Shown here: positions 24,980-33,697 of the stretch, piece by piece
How the letters are laid out: each line of letters opens with the position of its first letter
How positions within the stretch are numbered: the first letter of the stretch is position 1
Assembly: GCA_003223875.1 (NCBI GenBank)
Contig: QHWY01000007.1
Coordinates: forward strand, 1 to 55,598
Source: Acidobacteriota bacterium
GTDB lineage: Bacteria > Acidobacteriota > Terriglobia > 20CM-2-55-15
DNA length: 55,598 nucleotides
Direction: 5' to 3'
Program-made: the position numbers and the translations under genes
The notes under the pieces: generated by a model
Seen by the model: only the letters and a program-made list of their open reading frames with translations
The model's database searches: none
Told to the model about the DNA's origin: nothing

Positions 24980-26635
24980 CTATTCGCGTAGAGCAAACGT
25001 GAAAAGCGAGTGACCTGCAGCGACAGAGATGTACTGTTTGCCGTCGACCTGGTAAGTCATAGGGCCTGAGGCGACCTGACCTCCGAGACTGACGTTCCAG
25101 AGAAGTTCTCCAGTCCGCGCATCCAGCGCGTGGAAGTATCCTTCGCGCCCGCCCGCGAAGAGCAGATCGGATGCGGTCGTTAGAATTCCGCTGTCGGTGA
25201 CGTCAGTCATCAGAAATTTCCACTTCTTGTCGCCGGTCCGCGGATCGATGGCAATCACAGCACCGTGACCCGCCGCCTCGGTCCAAACGTTAATAGGACC
25301 GCGCTTGAGTGAAGGGATGTTCTGGCCACCCGGAATCGGACTCGTCGGTCTGCCGCCGACGAAGCGCCGGCCTTCTTCGTACTTCTGCTCTTCCTTTACG
25401 AAGACACTCGCGTAGTCTTCCCATGCGGACAGGTAAAACAATCCCGTGCGTGGACTATAGGAGGGCGAGTACCAGTTTGTCCCGCCTTGAACTCCAGGGA
25501 ACGTCGGCGCGTTCTCCGGTTGCGGAGTATGGACGGGCCTCCCTTTAGCATCGAGTCCACTGGCCCAGTTCACTTTCACGAAGGGATAGCCGGCGAGAAA
25601 CTGGCCGGTAGCTCGATCGAGGACATAGAAGAACCCATTACGATTGCCCCACATCATCATCTTACGCGGACTGCCGTTCCAATTCGCATCGACGAGGACA
25701 GGGACTTGAGTCGAGTCGTAGTCGTAAGGATCGTTAGGGGTGAATTGAAAAAACCACTTGAGCTTGCCGGTATCGGGATCGAGAGCGACAACGGAATCGG
25801 AGTAAAGATTATCGCCTTCGCGCAGCCCCGGATTCCAGTCCGGTCCTGGATTGCCGGTGCCCCAGTAGGTCAGATTGAGGACCGGATCGTACGATCCCGT
25901 CGTCCAGATTGCTCCTCCTCCGTGCTGCCACGCGTCGGCTTGACCTTGCCAGGTCTCGTGACCCGGCTCACCTAGACCGGGGATGGTATTGAATCGCCAC
26001 GCCTCGCGTCCGGTCCGCACATCATAGGCGGCAATGAATCCGCGAATGCCGAACTCCCCGCCGGCCACGCCAATAATAACCTTGTCCTCCACGACGAGCG
26101 GCGCCACAGTCATCGCATATCCTGCGGTTGCATCCGCAACCTTGGTATTCCAGATGGGCCGGCCGGTTTTCGCATCGAGAGCAACAAGGTGCGCATCGAG
26201 CGTCGCGAGAAACAACGTGTCAGCCAGAATCGCCATGCCGCGATTGACGGATCCGCAGCAGGGCCTTGCGTCGGGCGAAACAAAGTAGCGGTAGATCCAA
26301 AATACACGGCCGGTTTTTGCGTCGAGCGCAACGGCATCGCTTGGAGCCTGAGTGATGTACATGATTCCGTCCACCACGAGCGGCGTCGTCTCGAACTTTT
26401 CGAGGGATTCGGCTTGAAAAATCCACTTCTGCTCGAGGTTCTTCACGTTTGCTGGCGCGATCTGGCTTAACGTGCTGTAGCGCTGGCTCGCATACGTTCC
26501 CGAATACATCATCCAATTGTGGGGTTCGTCTGCCGCGCGGAGCAGCCGTTCATTCGAAACCTGCGCCCGCAGGATGGGTATGACGAGAAACAGCAGAAGC
26601 ATAGCAAGTAGGACGCAACGCACCGAGGCCTTCAT
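24980..26635 (-). CDS. PQQ-dependent alcohol dehydrogenase (quinoprotein)
   Basis: A 551-residue periplasmic quinoprotein with a signal peptide (about 1-24). Six tryptophan-docking motifs of the eight-bladed propeller are visible (LDAKTGRVFW, LDAKTGRPIW, YDVRTGREAW, LDPDTGKLKW, IDPRTGDKKW, LDARTGELLW). The adjacent cysteines C126-C127 (ARPCCGSVNRG) form the PQQ-stacking disulfide of methanol/ethanol dehydrogenases. The GGEFGIRG segment carries the expected metal-binding Glu, and GTGNPGPDWN the Asn. Whether calcium or a lanthanide is used cannot be decided by eye. It lies six bases after a dihaem cytochrome c gene, the likely electron acceptor. Confidence 0.9.
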   Translation of the reverse strand: MKASVRCVLLAMLLLFLVIPILRAQVSNERLLRAADEPHNWMMYSGTYASQRYSTLSQIAPANVKNLEQKWIFQAESLEKFETTPLVVDGIMYITQAPSDAVALDAKTGRVFWIYRYFVSPDARPCCGSVNRGMAILADTLFLATLDAHLVALDAKTGRPIWNTKVADATAGYAMTVAPLVVEDKVIIGVAGGEFGIRGFIAAYDVRTGREAWRFNTIPGLGEPGHETWQGQADAWQHGGGAIWTTGSYDPVLNLTYWGTGNPGPDWNPGLREGDNLYSDSVVALDPDTGKLKWFFQFTPNDPYDYDSTQVPVLVDANWNGSPRKMMMWGNRNGFFYVLDRATGQFLAGYPFVKVNWASGLDAKGRPVHTPQPENAPTFPGVQGGTNWYSPSYSPRTGLFYLSAWEDYASVFVKEEQKYEEGRRFVGGRPTSPIPGGQNIPSLKRGPINVWTEAAGHGAVIAIDPRTGDKKWKFLMTDVTDSGILTTASDLLFAGGREGYFHALDARTGELLWNVSLGGQVASGPMTYQVDGKQYISVAAGHSLFTFALRE

Positions 26636-26641
26636 ATAGGT

Positions 26642-27400
26642 TTACCTCGCTCCTTTCAGGGTTCGAAGGTAGGCGACAAGGTCGTCCAAGTCCGCTGAGG
26701 TGAGCTTCTCTTTATAGGACGGCATAGCGGATGTTTTGAGCACCGTGTACTCACGCAGTTCCGATTTGATGAGCGATACGAGACGCTCTTCCGTATCGAT
26801 GAGCTGAACCGTGTACGTATCCTCGTTCAGCCGCCGCCCCGTGATCGTTTTGCCATCGCGCGTGACGGCGCGCACGTAACGGTTCAGGGGCAGCATGGAT
26901 CCGGTGGGATCGATCAGCGATCGCTGGAGCGCATCGGGCGAGCGGATCGCGCCAATGTCGCTCAGGTCCGGAGCTACTCGCGATCCTTTTCCATTCACGC
27001 GATGGCAGCTCGTGCAGTTGCCTTTCTCTTCAAAGATCGTTTGGCCGCGCAGGGCGTCACCGCGGGGGGGTGCGGCCGCAAAGTCGCGCATCGAGCGGAT
27101 GTACGCAACGAGCCCGGCCAGATCGGCAGTCGTGTAGCGGCCCGGAGGCATGGCCGTGCCGGCAATGCCGGTTTGAATCAAACGGTTCAGATCGGCATCC
27201 GTGACGGCGCGTCTGAATTGGTTCGTCCGCAGATTGACGCCGGGAATCGAATCACCATTCGCGCCGTGGCACGTAATGCAATTCGCGTTATAGAGATTGA
27301 ACCCGGCTTCCACGTCGGCCTGGGAGTATTGCGCAGCAGCAACTCCACTGATCGCCCAGGACCCGATGATCGCCAGAATGAAACAGCGTTTCTTGACCAT
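26642..27400 (-). CDS. Dihaem periplasmic cytochrome c
   Basis: A 252-residue exported protein with two haem-attachment sites: C41-I-T-C44-H45 and C129-T-S-C132-H133. Each sits in a small class I cytochrome domain. Likely axial methionines are in GTAMPPGRY for the first domain and SAMPSYKEKL for the second. The insert with TGSMLPLNRYVRAVTRDGKT and TGRRLNEDTYTVQLIDTEER matches the haem-domain type found fused to soil-bacterial dehydrogenases. Signal peptide at about 1-23. It lies between a secreted unknown protein (16 bases upstream) and the PQQ dehydrogenase (6 bases downstream), so it probably accepts the dehydrogenase's electrons. Confidence 0.9.
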   Translation of the reverse strand: MVKKRCFILAIIGSWAISGVAAAQYSQADVEAGFNLYNANCITCHGANGDSIPGVNLRTNQFRRAVTDADLNRLIQTGIAGTAMPPGRYTTADLAGLVAYIRSMRDFAAAPPRGDALRGQTIFEEKGNCTSCHRVNGKGSRVAPDLSDIGAIRSPDALQRSLIDPTGSMLPLNRYVRAVTRDGKTITGRRLNEDTYTVQLIDTEERLVSLIKSELREYTVLKTSAMPSYKEKLTSADLDDLVAYLRTLKGAR

Positions 27401-27416
27401 GCCCCAGCGGCTAGAC

Positions 27417-28442
27417 TCAGCGCGATCCTTTTTTGGCGGCTTCTTCCGTTTCTAATGCCCGGGCGCTGCTGAGTGTCGTCGCCAAGCTGTAGTTCCCCTC
27501 GTGACAAGCGTATTCAAAGATGTGCTCGGGACCGGGGGACATCGGAATCTGTCCGCTCCAGCTTCGAGTAAACGATTGAGGATCATTCACAGTGAAGTCG
27601 TACAGCAGCGTGTCCTTATCGGTCCGCCGGAAGCGCTCCACCAGATGCATCTTCTCGCCCGAGCCTCTGAAGTTTGCTTTGCCGTTGAAGTTGGTGGTTT
27701 CGACAACCAACGTGTCGCCTTCCCAATGGCCGCGGGAGTCTCCCATCCATTGCCGGACGTTCTGTGCGAGATGCGGACGCCCGTCGATTGGAATGATCCG
27801 CGCATCATGGATCTGCTCGTTGAAGATCACGACGTAGCCGGGCACTTGGACCAACTGGAAATTGTTGTTGTAGCCGGTCGGCGTCATGGGCGGACCACTG
27901 TTGGGCCTCACGATACAGCGCTCAGATACTGGGCGGTCTTCAGGGCCCTGGGCTGGACGCTGGTTCGCCTCATCGAGTACAGCCATTCTCTTTTTCCCGT
28001 CGGGCGTGAGCGGAGGAATCCTGCCGTCGGGAGGATCGATCACTAGCGAGGTGCGGCGAGTCTTGACGAGCTGTGTTCCTCGGTCCCACCAGAATTCGTT
28101 GTAGGCGTTCGCAAGGTCCGCTGTCTCGACAGTCCCGTTGACGATACCGCGGGCCGTTGGAGCGGTTTCGCGGTCGAGATCCACGTTTCGGGTTTGCATC
28201 GACCGCTTTTGGTATGCCGCCGCTTCCTGCTCGGTGAAGAACTCCTTGTCTCGAAGCTCGGCAGGCCGCTCCATGGGCGTCAGCGTGGAGTAGTTCCAGA
28301 TTCCTTGCAGGTCCGGATGGCCGTCGGGCGTGCGCGCCGGGGTCCAGGCTTTCGCGGGCGCCTTCGGAGCTTGCGCGAGAGCGGGTATGGACGCCAAAAG
28401 TGCGATTGTGATCAGGATTGCAAAAACGAATCGAAATTTCAT
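27417..28442 (-). CDS. Secreted protein of unknown function ('ARTPDGHPDLQG' family)
   Basis: A 341-residue exported protein; signal peptide at about 1-22. The mature part opens with WTPARTPDGHPDLQGIWN, followed by TPMERPAELRDKEFFTEQEA. Later conserved-looking segments are SERCIVRPNSGPPMTPTGYN, then HDARIIPIDGRPHL, then WMGDSRGHWEGDTLVVETTN. This large family is widespread in Acidobacteriota and other soil bacteria (from memory) and has no known function. It is first in the operon with cytochrome c and the PQQ dehydrogenase, so an accessory role in periplasmic oxidation is possible. The start at 28442 follows GGGGAGGGAG; an in-frame ATG at 28505 lies within the AT-rich palindrome. Confidence 0.75.
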   Translation of the reverse strand: MKFRFVFAILITIALLASIPALAQAPKAPAKAWTPARTPDGHPDLQGIWNYSTLTPMERPAELRDKEFFTEQEAAAYQKRSMQTRNVDLDRETAPTARGIVNGTVETADLANAYNEFWWDRGTQLVKTRRTSLVIDPPDGRIPPLTPDGKKRMAVLDEANQRPAQGPEDRPVSERCIVRPNSGPPMTPTGYNNNFQLVQVPGYVVIFNEQIHDARIIPIDGRPHLAQNVRQWMGDSRGHWEGDTLVVETTNFNGKANFRGSGEKMHLVERFRRTDKDTLLYDFTVNDPQSFTRSWSGQIPMSPGPEHIFEYACHEGNYSLATTLSSARALETEEAAKKGSR

Positions 28443-28479
28443 GTAACACTCCCTCCCCGAAATGACAAATGAACAGTGG

Positions 28480-28525
28480 ACATTGAACAATGAACATTTC
28501 CGCAAAAATGTTCATTGTTCAATGT
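28480..28525. repeat. AT-rich 20-base perfect inverted repeat
   Basis: Arms 28480-28499 and 28506-28525 are perfect reverse complements built on ACATTGAACAATGAACATTT, with a six-base loop. Imperfect pairing continues outward (AAATGACAA / TTGTCATTT). It sits between the end of one MBL gene (28540) and the start of the secreted protein operon. It may act as a terminator for the upstream gene or be a mobile palindrome. Confidence 0.75.
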
Positions 28526-28539
28526 TTAATTGTCATTTA

Positions 28540-30105
28540 TCAATTACTACTAGCCCCCACAATCCGCATAAACTGATCGTTGGGGCCCGGCACGCCGTGA
28601 ATCGGCACATGCTGCGCGACATCCAATTTCAACCGCTGGATGTTCTGGCGTAGGGTTCTCATATTCGCGTTCACAGCCGGCGCCGGTGCGCCCTGAGCGG
28701 GTGGCGAGTACAAGTCCGCATTCACGAGGATCTTTTCCTTCGGCAGGTAAACGAGCAGCATAGTTGCTGCGTGATTCAGTCCCTGCACCGGGTAAAGATC
28801 AACCGTCCGCACGCCATCACTGATGACGTACTTTTGATTCACCGTCTCGATCGGCAGCGGCCTCCGGCCGCCTGAGAAATACGGATAGTACGTGGAGAAC
28901 CTATCCGGCTGCAGCGTCCGTGGAGCGATGTTAAAGAGGACGTTCTCGTAATACTCCTTATTCGCCTGGTGCGTCACGATGGTGGTACCTTGCGCAAGGT
29001 ATGTCCTAAGGCCGCCGGAGTGATCGAAATGGTGATGCGTGTTCACGACGTACTTGATCGGTTTGTTCGGAATGAGCTTGTTCACTTCGCTGATCACCGC
29101 AAGCGAACGTTCTTCATTGAGCGGCGCTTCGATGACCGCTGCAAAGTCGCGGAAATCGATAGCGAGACTGTTATGGCTCCCGCCCGCAACGAGCCAGACT
29201 CCATCTGCCAATTTCTGCGACTCTGCGCGCTCGCGAGGCGCCGTTGCTTTCTGCACGGCATCCGGCACGGTCATGGCCGCGACGTTGACATTGGGCTGGA
29301 CGTTGTTGATGGTGATCTCCATTGAGTTATGGGCCACGCTCAGCCGCGGGTCACCTTGGTGGATATGGAGTACGGTTGGGAATTTCACACCACCGTAGTC
29401 TTTGTAATTCGTGTAGCGCAGTTCATAAAGCATGTCGCCGTATACCGGGTTGGGAATCCATGTCTGGACCAGCTCGAGCAGGTTCTGATCATTGAAGGTT
29501 CCATTGATCCGGTACTTTCCCATCGCTGTGAATGAGACGAGCGTCGCCTTACCATTCGCTGTGATAGCGCCTGGTGGCGTCGGCAACGTGATCGAGATGG
29601 CGGTCGCGTTCTGCGCCGCCATCGCCGCCTTCAAGAAGCCGTGTGGCGTCACCAAGATGTCGAGCTGTCTGTACTCGGCAACGGGAATGCCGGCGAGATA
29701 CTGGCCTGGCTGTGGGACTGGAGTCTGGTCATTCAGATTCCAGGCATAGTTGCCGCTGACAATAGCGACCTGCTGTTGTTCGCCCTGTAGCGGTGTGCCG
29801 CCGCCCCCGCGAGGTGGATTGTTTCCTTGTCGTCGAATCATTTCCTCGCGCGATGAGCGGGCGTCGTAGTCGATGGTGCGCGTGTAGCGCGTCACCTCGA
29901 AATGCGGCCAATCGTCTTGTGGACTGAAACTCTGGCCAACGGCCGCATTCCATCCGGTGCCGGAATACTGAATGGTCTTCAGATTCGCAGCACCCATCGC
30001 TTTCACTGCGGCTTGCACAACGCCGCGTACATCCTGCGCGCGCAGGCTATCTCCCGCGATAATGAGCGCGAGAAAAACAGCGGCAACACAAAACTTTCTT
30101 GCCAT
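28540..30105 (-). CDS. Secreted MBL-fold hydrolase with N-terminal extra domain, paralog A
   Basis: A 521-residue protein. Signal peptide at about 1-23; a beta-rich domain of about 260 residues (starting VVQAAVKAMGAANLKTIQYS); a linker; and a C-terminal MBL domain from about 295. The zinc motif is H357-H-H359-F-D361-H362 (VVNTHHHFDHSGG), with later ligands at GLNHAATM, VNADLY and PIHG. The N-terminal domain may have a LolA-like fold, but this is only an impression. It is about 75 bases downstream of a paralog with the same architecture; several segments match closely (TPHGFLKAA, SFTAMGKY, YKDYGGVKFP). The substrate is unknown. Confidence 0.82.
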   Translation of the reverse strand: MARKFCVAAVFLALIIAGDSLRAQDVRGVVQAAVKAMGAANLKTIQYSGTGWNAAVGQSFSPQDDWPHFEVTRYTRTIDYDARSSREEMIRRQGNNPPRGGGGTPLQGEQQQVAIVSGNYAWNLNDQTPVPQPGQYLAGIPVAEYRQLDILVTPHGFLKAAMAAQNATAISITLPTPPGAITANGKATLVSFTAMGKYRINGTFNDQNLLELVQTWIPNPVYGDMLYELRYTNYKDYGGVKFPTVLHIHQGDPRLSVAHNSMEITINNVQPNVNVAAMTVPDAVQKATAPRERAESQKLADGVWLVAGGSHNSLAIDFRDFAAVIEAPLNEERSLAVISEVNKLIPNKPIKYVVNTHHHFDHSGGLRTYLAQGTTIVTHQANKEYYENVLFNIAPRTLQPDRFSTYYPYFSGGRRPLPIETVNQKYVISDGVRTVDLYPVQGLNHAATMLLVYLPKEKILVNADLYSPPAQGAPAPAVNANMRTLRQNIQRLKLDVAQHVPIHGVPGPNDQFMRIVGASSN

Positions 30106-30180
30106 ACGGCCTCCTTATGTAAAGTAGAAGTTCCAGGTATTCGAGAGTATAACGCGCCCTTTCATAGGCGACCAACCGAT

Positions 30181-31641
30181 TTAGCGCCCTGCCGCCTTCA
30201 AGACTTCGGTCCAGGAATCCGTACCGCCATGAACGTGTACGACGCGTTGAACGTCCAACTTCAAACGCTCGACATTTTCGACGAAGTTCGTCGTGTAGGG
30301 GCTCGGAGACGGCAGCGGCGGTACGCCGGGACGCGGTGTAAACAGGTCGGCCTGAATGATCAACTTCTCTTTGGGTACGTACGCCATCAGCATTCCCTCG
30401 GCGTGTAAATTCCCGCGCACCAGGTGCAACTCGAGAGTCATGTTGCCGTCCGTGAACACACGTTTATCTTTTACAGTCTCGATCATCACAGCCCGTGGCA
30501 TCCGCGCTAAACGATCGGGATTGAGCGTGTGCGGGTTTTTGAAGATTTGCTCTTCATAGTAGTGCTTGTGGGATTCATGCGTAATGATCGGAATCCCCTC
30601 GGCGGCGTAAGCGCGAATACCGCCGGAATGGTCGAAGTGATGGTGCGTATTGACGAGATATTTGATCGGCTTGGCCGGAAACATCCGCTTGGCTTCGGCG
30701 ATCGTCGCCACGGTTCGATCGTCCCCAGATCCTCCTTCGATAACGACAAGGTAATCTTTGAACTCGACGAGCACGCTCTGCGGCGCTCCCATATTCAAAA
30801 ACCAGATGCCGTCGGCGATCTTCTCGGTTCGGATTCCAGCTGGCCCGCCGCCTTCCCCTCCGCGTGCGCCAGCGCCGCCCCTCTGGGGATTACCGGTGAT
30901 TTCGCGAGCTGCGGAACTGTTGGGTTCGACGTCGGCAACGGTGATGTCGAGGATCGGATGACCACCCTGGCGCTGCACGATGTGCATTGGAAACTTCACG
31001 CCAGCGAAATCTTTGTAATCCGAGTAACTGCCTTCCAGAACCGTATCGCCGGCCAACCCGCCATCGATTTTGGTCTCGACGCGTTCGACAAGATTCTGGT
31101 CGTCGATTGCACCCGTGACGGTGTACTTGCCAAACGCCGTGAATGACACGAGCTTGGTCTTCCCACGCGTACCGGCTATCTTCGCGCCGTTGGCCGCCGC
31201 GCCCTTAAGGAATCCGTGCGGCGTCAGCCACATGTTGAGAGCCCCAATCTCTGTGCGGCCATCCGTGTTCTGGTTTTGGATGATGTCGCCGGGGACCGGC
31301 CGGATGCCGCCCTGGCCAGTGGCCGGGTTGTAGCCGCCCGCTCCGCCGCCGCGGGGCGGATTTTCGTTATCGACCCGAACGCTCTCCTGGCGCATGACGG
31401 GCACTGTGTAGTTCACCAGCGCGACGTATTTGGTGATTTTGAAGCGCGGCCACGGCCCGCCGGCTGTGAACGCCTGGCCAACGGAATTGTTGGTACCACT
31501 GCCCGTATATCGAATGGACTGGAGTGTGGCGCTGCCCATGGCTTTGGCGGACGCGTCGATCACCCACCCGACGTCCTGGGCAGCAACCTCGAGCGGCAGT
31601 ATTGCCGCGGATACGAACAGTACGAATAGCATCTTCTTCAT
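30181..31641 (-). CDS. Secreted MBL-fold hydrolase with N-terminal extra domain, paralog B
   Basis: A 486-residue protein with the same layout as its downstream paralog. Signal peptide at about 1-22 (ending EVAAQ); an N-terminal domain (VIDASAKAMGSATLQSIRYT); a glycine-rich insertion (PQRGGAGARGGEGGGPAG); and an MBL domain with NTHHHFDHSGGIRAY, LHAEGM, IQADLF and VHGG. The longer open frame to 32091 lies antisense inside the reductase gene and is not used. The start ATG at 31641 has GAGGA upstream. This start and the start region of the divergent reductase share a CATATG, so almost no promoter space separates them. Paralogs A and B look like an old tandem duplication. Confidence 0.82.
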   Translation of the reverse strand: MKKMLFVLFVSAAILPLEVAAQDVGWVIDASAKAMGSATLQSIRYTGSGTNNSVGQAFTAGGPWPRFKITKYVALVNYTVPVMRQESVRVDNENPPRGGGAGGYNPATGQGGIRPVPGDIIQNQNTDGRTEIGALNMWLTPHGFLKGAAANGAKIAGTRGKTKLVSFTAFGKYTVTGAIDDQNLVERVETKIDGGLAGDTVLEGSYSDYKDFAGVKFPMHIVQRQGGHPILDITVADVEPNSSAAREITGNPQRGGAGARGGEGGGPAGIRTEKIADGIWFLNMGAPQSVLVEFKDYLVVIEGGSGDDRTVATIAEAKRMFPAKPIKYLVNTHHHFDHSGGIRAYAAEGIPIITHESHKHYYEEQIFKNPHTLNPDRLARMPRAVMIETVKDKRVFTDGNMTLELHLVRGNLHAEGMLMAYVPKEKLIIQADLFTPRPGVPPLPSPSPYTTNFVENVERLKLDVQRVVHVHGGTDSWTEVLKAAGR

Positions 31642-31671
31642 ATGGTCCTCGCCGCCTATTATAGAGGTGTC

Positions 31672-32595
31672 GTGGATGCGGAGCGCGTAGCAATTGTTGG
31701 TGCCGGCGCAGTCGGTTGTTATTTCGGCGGAATGCTCGCCCGAGCGCGAGTTCCGGTGACGCTGATTGGCCGCGCCCATCATGTCGATGCCATCCGGCGC
31801 GACGGTGTGTTCATCGAGAGCAGGGATTTTCAGGAGTTTGTCCACCTTGATGCCGCGACCGAAACGAGCGCCGTGAGTGGGGCGACAATCGTATTGTTGT
31901 CCGTGAAGACGGTCGATACCGAAACTGCTGCAGCAGCGGTTGCGCCACATCTTCCGACGGGCGCTCTCGTCGTCAGCTTCCAAAATGGTGTGGACAATGT
32001 TGAGCGCATCCGGCGTGCGACGGGAATCCAGGCGATTCCCGCGGTTGTTTACGTTGCGGTCGCTATGAGCGGCCCGGGCCGCGTCAAACACGGTGGCCGA
32101 GGGGACATCGTTCTTGGAGAGCTTTCGCCTGGAATTCCGCGACGCGAAGATTTAGAGCGTATTGTTCGAGTGTTCGATGCCGCCCGTGTCCCTTACCGGA
32201 TTTCAAACGATATCGGTGCCGAACTCTGGACGAAGCTGGTCATGAATTGTGCATATAACGCGATCTCGGCTGTGACACAAAAGCGGTACGGCGCAATTAA
32301 AGATAATCCGCTGTCGCGTAACATCGTCGAGGAACTGGTTCGGGAAGTCGTTCTCGTAGGACGAGCCTCAGGAGTTGCTCTGCCTGATGTCCAGCAGCTT
32401 ACCGACGCCGCGTTGAAACTCGGCGACGCGATGGCCAATGCGACCTCCTCGACAGCTCAGGATCTGGCGCGCGGCCGTTCCACCGAGATCGATTCGCTTA
32501 ACGGTTTCGTTGTTCGCCGCGGCAGAGAACTGGGCGTCGCGACGCCGGTCAACAGTACTCTCCATGCGCTAGTGAAACTGATTGAAGGACTGTAG
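31672..32595 (+). CDS. 2-dehydropantoate 2-reductase family enzyme
   Basis: A 307-residue NADPH-dependent reductase of the ApbA/PanE family, which in the coenzyme A pathway reduces ketopantoate to pantoate. The N-terminal Rossmann motif VAIVGAGAVGCYFGG, the FQNGVDNVE segment, the catalytic-lysine region AELWTKLVMNCAYNAISAVT and a C-terminal helical domain with the serine-rich STAQDLARGRSTEIDSLNG are all as expected. The GTG start at 31672 follows TAGAGGTG; the in-frame ATG at 31642 lies on the start codon of the opposite gene. The TAG stop lies in a degenerate copy of the 6919 repeat. Family members with other ketoacid substrates exist. Confidence 0.87.
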   Translation: MDAERVAIVGAGAVGCYFGGMLARARVPVTLIGRAHHVDAIRRDGVFIESRDFQEFVHLDAATETSAVSGATIVLLSVKTVDTETAAAAVAPHLPTGALVVSFQNGVDNVERIRRATGIQAIPAVVYVAVAMSGPGRVKHGGRGDIVLGELSPGIPRREDLERIVRVFDAARVPYRISNDIGAELWTKLVMNCAYNAISAVTQKRYGAIKDNPLSRNIVEELVREVVLVGRASGVALPDVQQLTDAALKLGDAMANATSSTAQDLARGRSTEIDSLNGFVVRRGRELGVATPVNSTLHALVKLIEGL

Positions 32596-32650
32596 CGGCG
32601 GTCTGTGATCGCCAACAATCCATAATTTGCGAGATGGTCGGCGGTCGTCG
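32590..32650. repeat. Degenerate copy of the TGTAGCGGCGGTC repeat
   Basis: The left part CTGTAGCGGCGGTCTGTGAT (32590-32609) matches the arm at 6919 with few changes, and a right part GGTCGGCGGTCGTCG (32636-32650) matches the other arm weakly. The element fills the gap between two convergent genes; its left arm contains the TAG stop of the reductase. Confidence 0.6.
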
Positions 32651-33697
32651 TCAATCGGTCTTCGTCAGCGGCCAGAATCTGAAGAACTCGGCATAAAAGA
32701 TGAGCAACGGGAACGTCACGGCCAAGAGTGCCGAGGCGGTCCAGACTTCCAAATCATAGGTCGGAGGCCCGGGACGAAGTGTCCCCGATATTGTCGGGCC
32801 GAACGCACGGTACATTTGCCCGAGCGCGCTTCCGATGACAATAACTGCAACCACATTGGCAATGCCTTTCGCGGGTTGCTTCACCTTTCCAAACAACGAA
32901 TTCTGCAGCATGTTCAAGACGACAATCGATCCGAAGATGAACGGCACCGGAGCAGTGACCAGAAATGCCATCACATCCATTTTCAGGACATCAACGCCGA
33001 TCCAGAATGCGAAGCCACCGATAGCGAGTGCGACCACGGTCCAAACGATGCCGAGCAAGGGCTGCCGCATCACACCGGGAAAAGTGGTGAGTGGCCAGAG
33101 ATCGAAATTTGCCATCGTGAAAAGCCCAATCAAAAACGACACCTCGAAAACCAAAATGTTCAACGCACTGAAGATCCCGTGCGGATCCAACGACGCGACA
33201 TAAACGGGTGCTCCTTGCATGAATCCGTAGTCGAAGAAGATCCTGAAGAACAAATAATTCACGACGTAGCACGCAGCGAGCAGAGTCAGTCCTGCGGCGA
33301 CTTCATTCTTGATGGCAGGCTTGAATGGCCATCCACCGAAGATGATCGCACCCCAGAACGTAACGACAACAGAAGTAATCGTCACGTGCATCAGCATCGG
33401 AGTAGGCGGCGTCACGTTCCCACCGGCGATAGCCAGCGAGGCAGGCCAAACGATGACTCCGACTATCGCTGTGGTGACCGCGAGCAAAATGCCTTTGAGC
33501 GGCTGCCGCTGTTTTGCAGCAAAACCCGGCTGGTTCGTGCCCCAGGTAACGCCCATGACAATTTGCATCGGAATGAGACACATCAAGCTATAAGAGACCC
33601 ACCCCGCAAACGTTGGAAAATCAAAGAAAGAAATAAGAGCGAAGGAGACGGCCATCACAATGATCGTCGCTACGATTCCTAAAACAGGTTGCTTCAT
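32651..33697 (-). CDS. Polytopic membrane protein with internal duplication, function unknown
   Basis: A 348-residue protein with about ten hydrophobic segments and no recognised transporter signature. A [K/R]QPxxGI motif occurs four times, at residues 2, 64, 211 and 273. The spacing is 62 residues in each half, and the halves are offset by 209. Each half also ends in a similar phrase (FDLWPLTT near 198; FRFWPLTK near 340). This points to a gene duplication of a unit that itself had two motif copies. The motif probably marks the cytoplasmic start of membrane helices. The start codon is immediately preceded by half of an ATTCCCC-type repeat, leaving no Shine-Dalgarno sequence. Confidence 0.7.
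   Translation of the reverse strand: MKQPVLGIVATIIVMAVSFALISFFDFPTFAGWVSYSLMCLIPMQIVMGVTWGTNQPGFAAKQRQPLKGILLAVTTAIVGVIVWPASLAIAGGNVTPPTPMLMHVTITSVVVTFWGAIIFGGWPFKPAIKNEVAAGLTLLAACYVVNYLFFRIFFDYGFMQGAPVYVASLDPHGIFSALNILVFEVSFLIGLFTMANFDLWPLTTFPGVMRQPLLGIVWTVVALAIGGFAFWIGVDVLKMDVMAFLVTAPVPFIFGSIVVLNMLQNSLFGKVKQPAKGIANVVAVIVIGSALGQMYRAFGPTISGTLRPGPPTYDLEVWTASALLAVTFPLLIFYAEFFRFWPLTKTD

Noticed and set aside
24980..26635. Assignment of the quinoprotein as lanthanide-dependent (XoxF/ExaF type)
   Set aside because: An Asp-x-Asp occurs in LDPDTG, but I cannot align the catalytic aspartates reliably by eye; an alignment to MxaF, XoxF and ExaA would be needed.
31642..32091. Long N-terminal extension of MBL paralog B on the minus strand
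   Set aside because: It is antisense to the Rossmann domain of the reductase, and the true signal peptide begins at 31641.
32627..33682. 351-codon plus-strand frame opposite the duplicated membrane protein
   Set aside because: The product is Asp/His/Arg/Asn-rich, typical of an antisense shadow of a hydrophobic protein.
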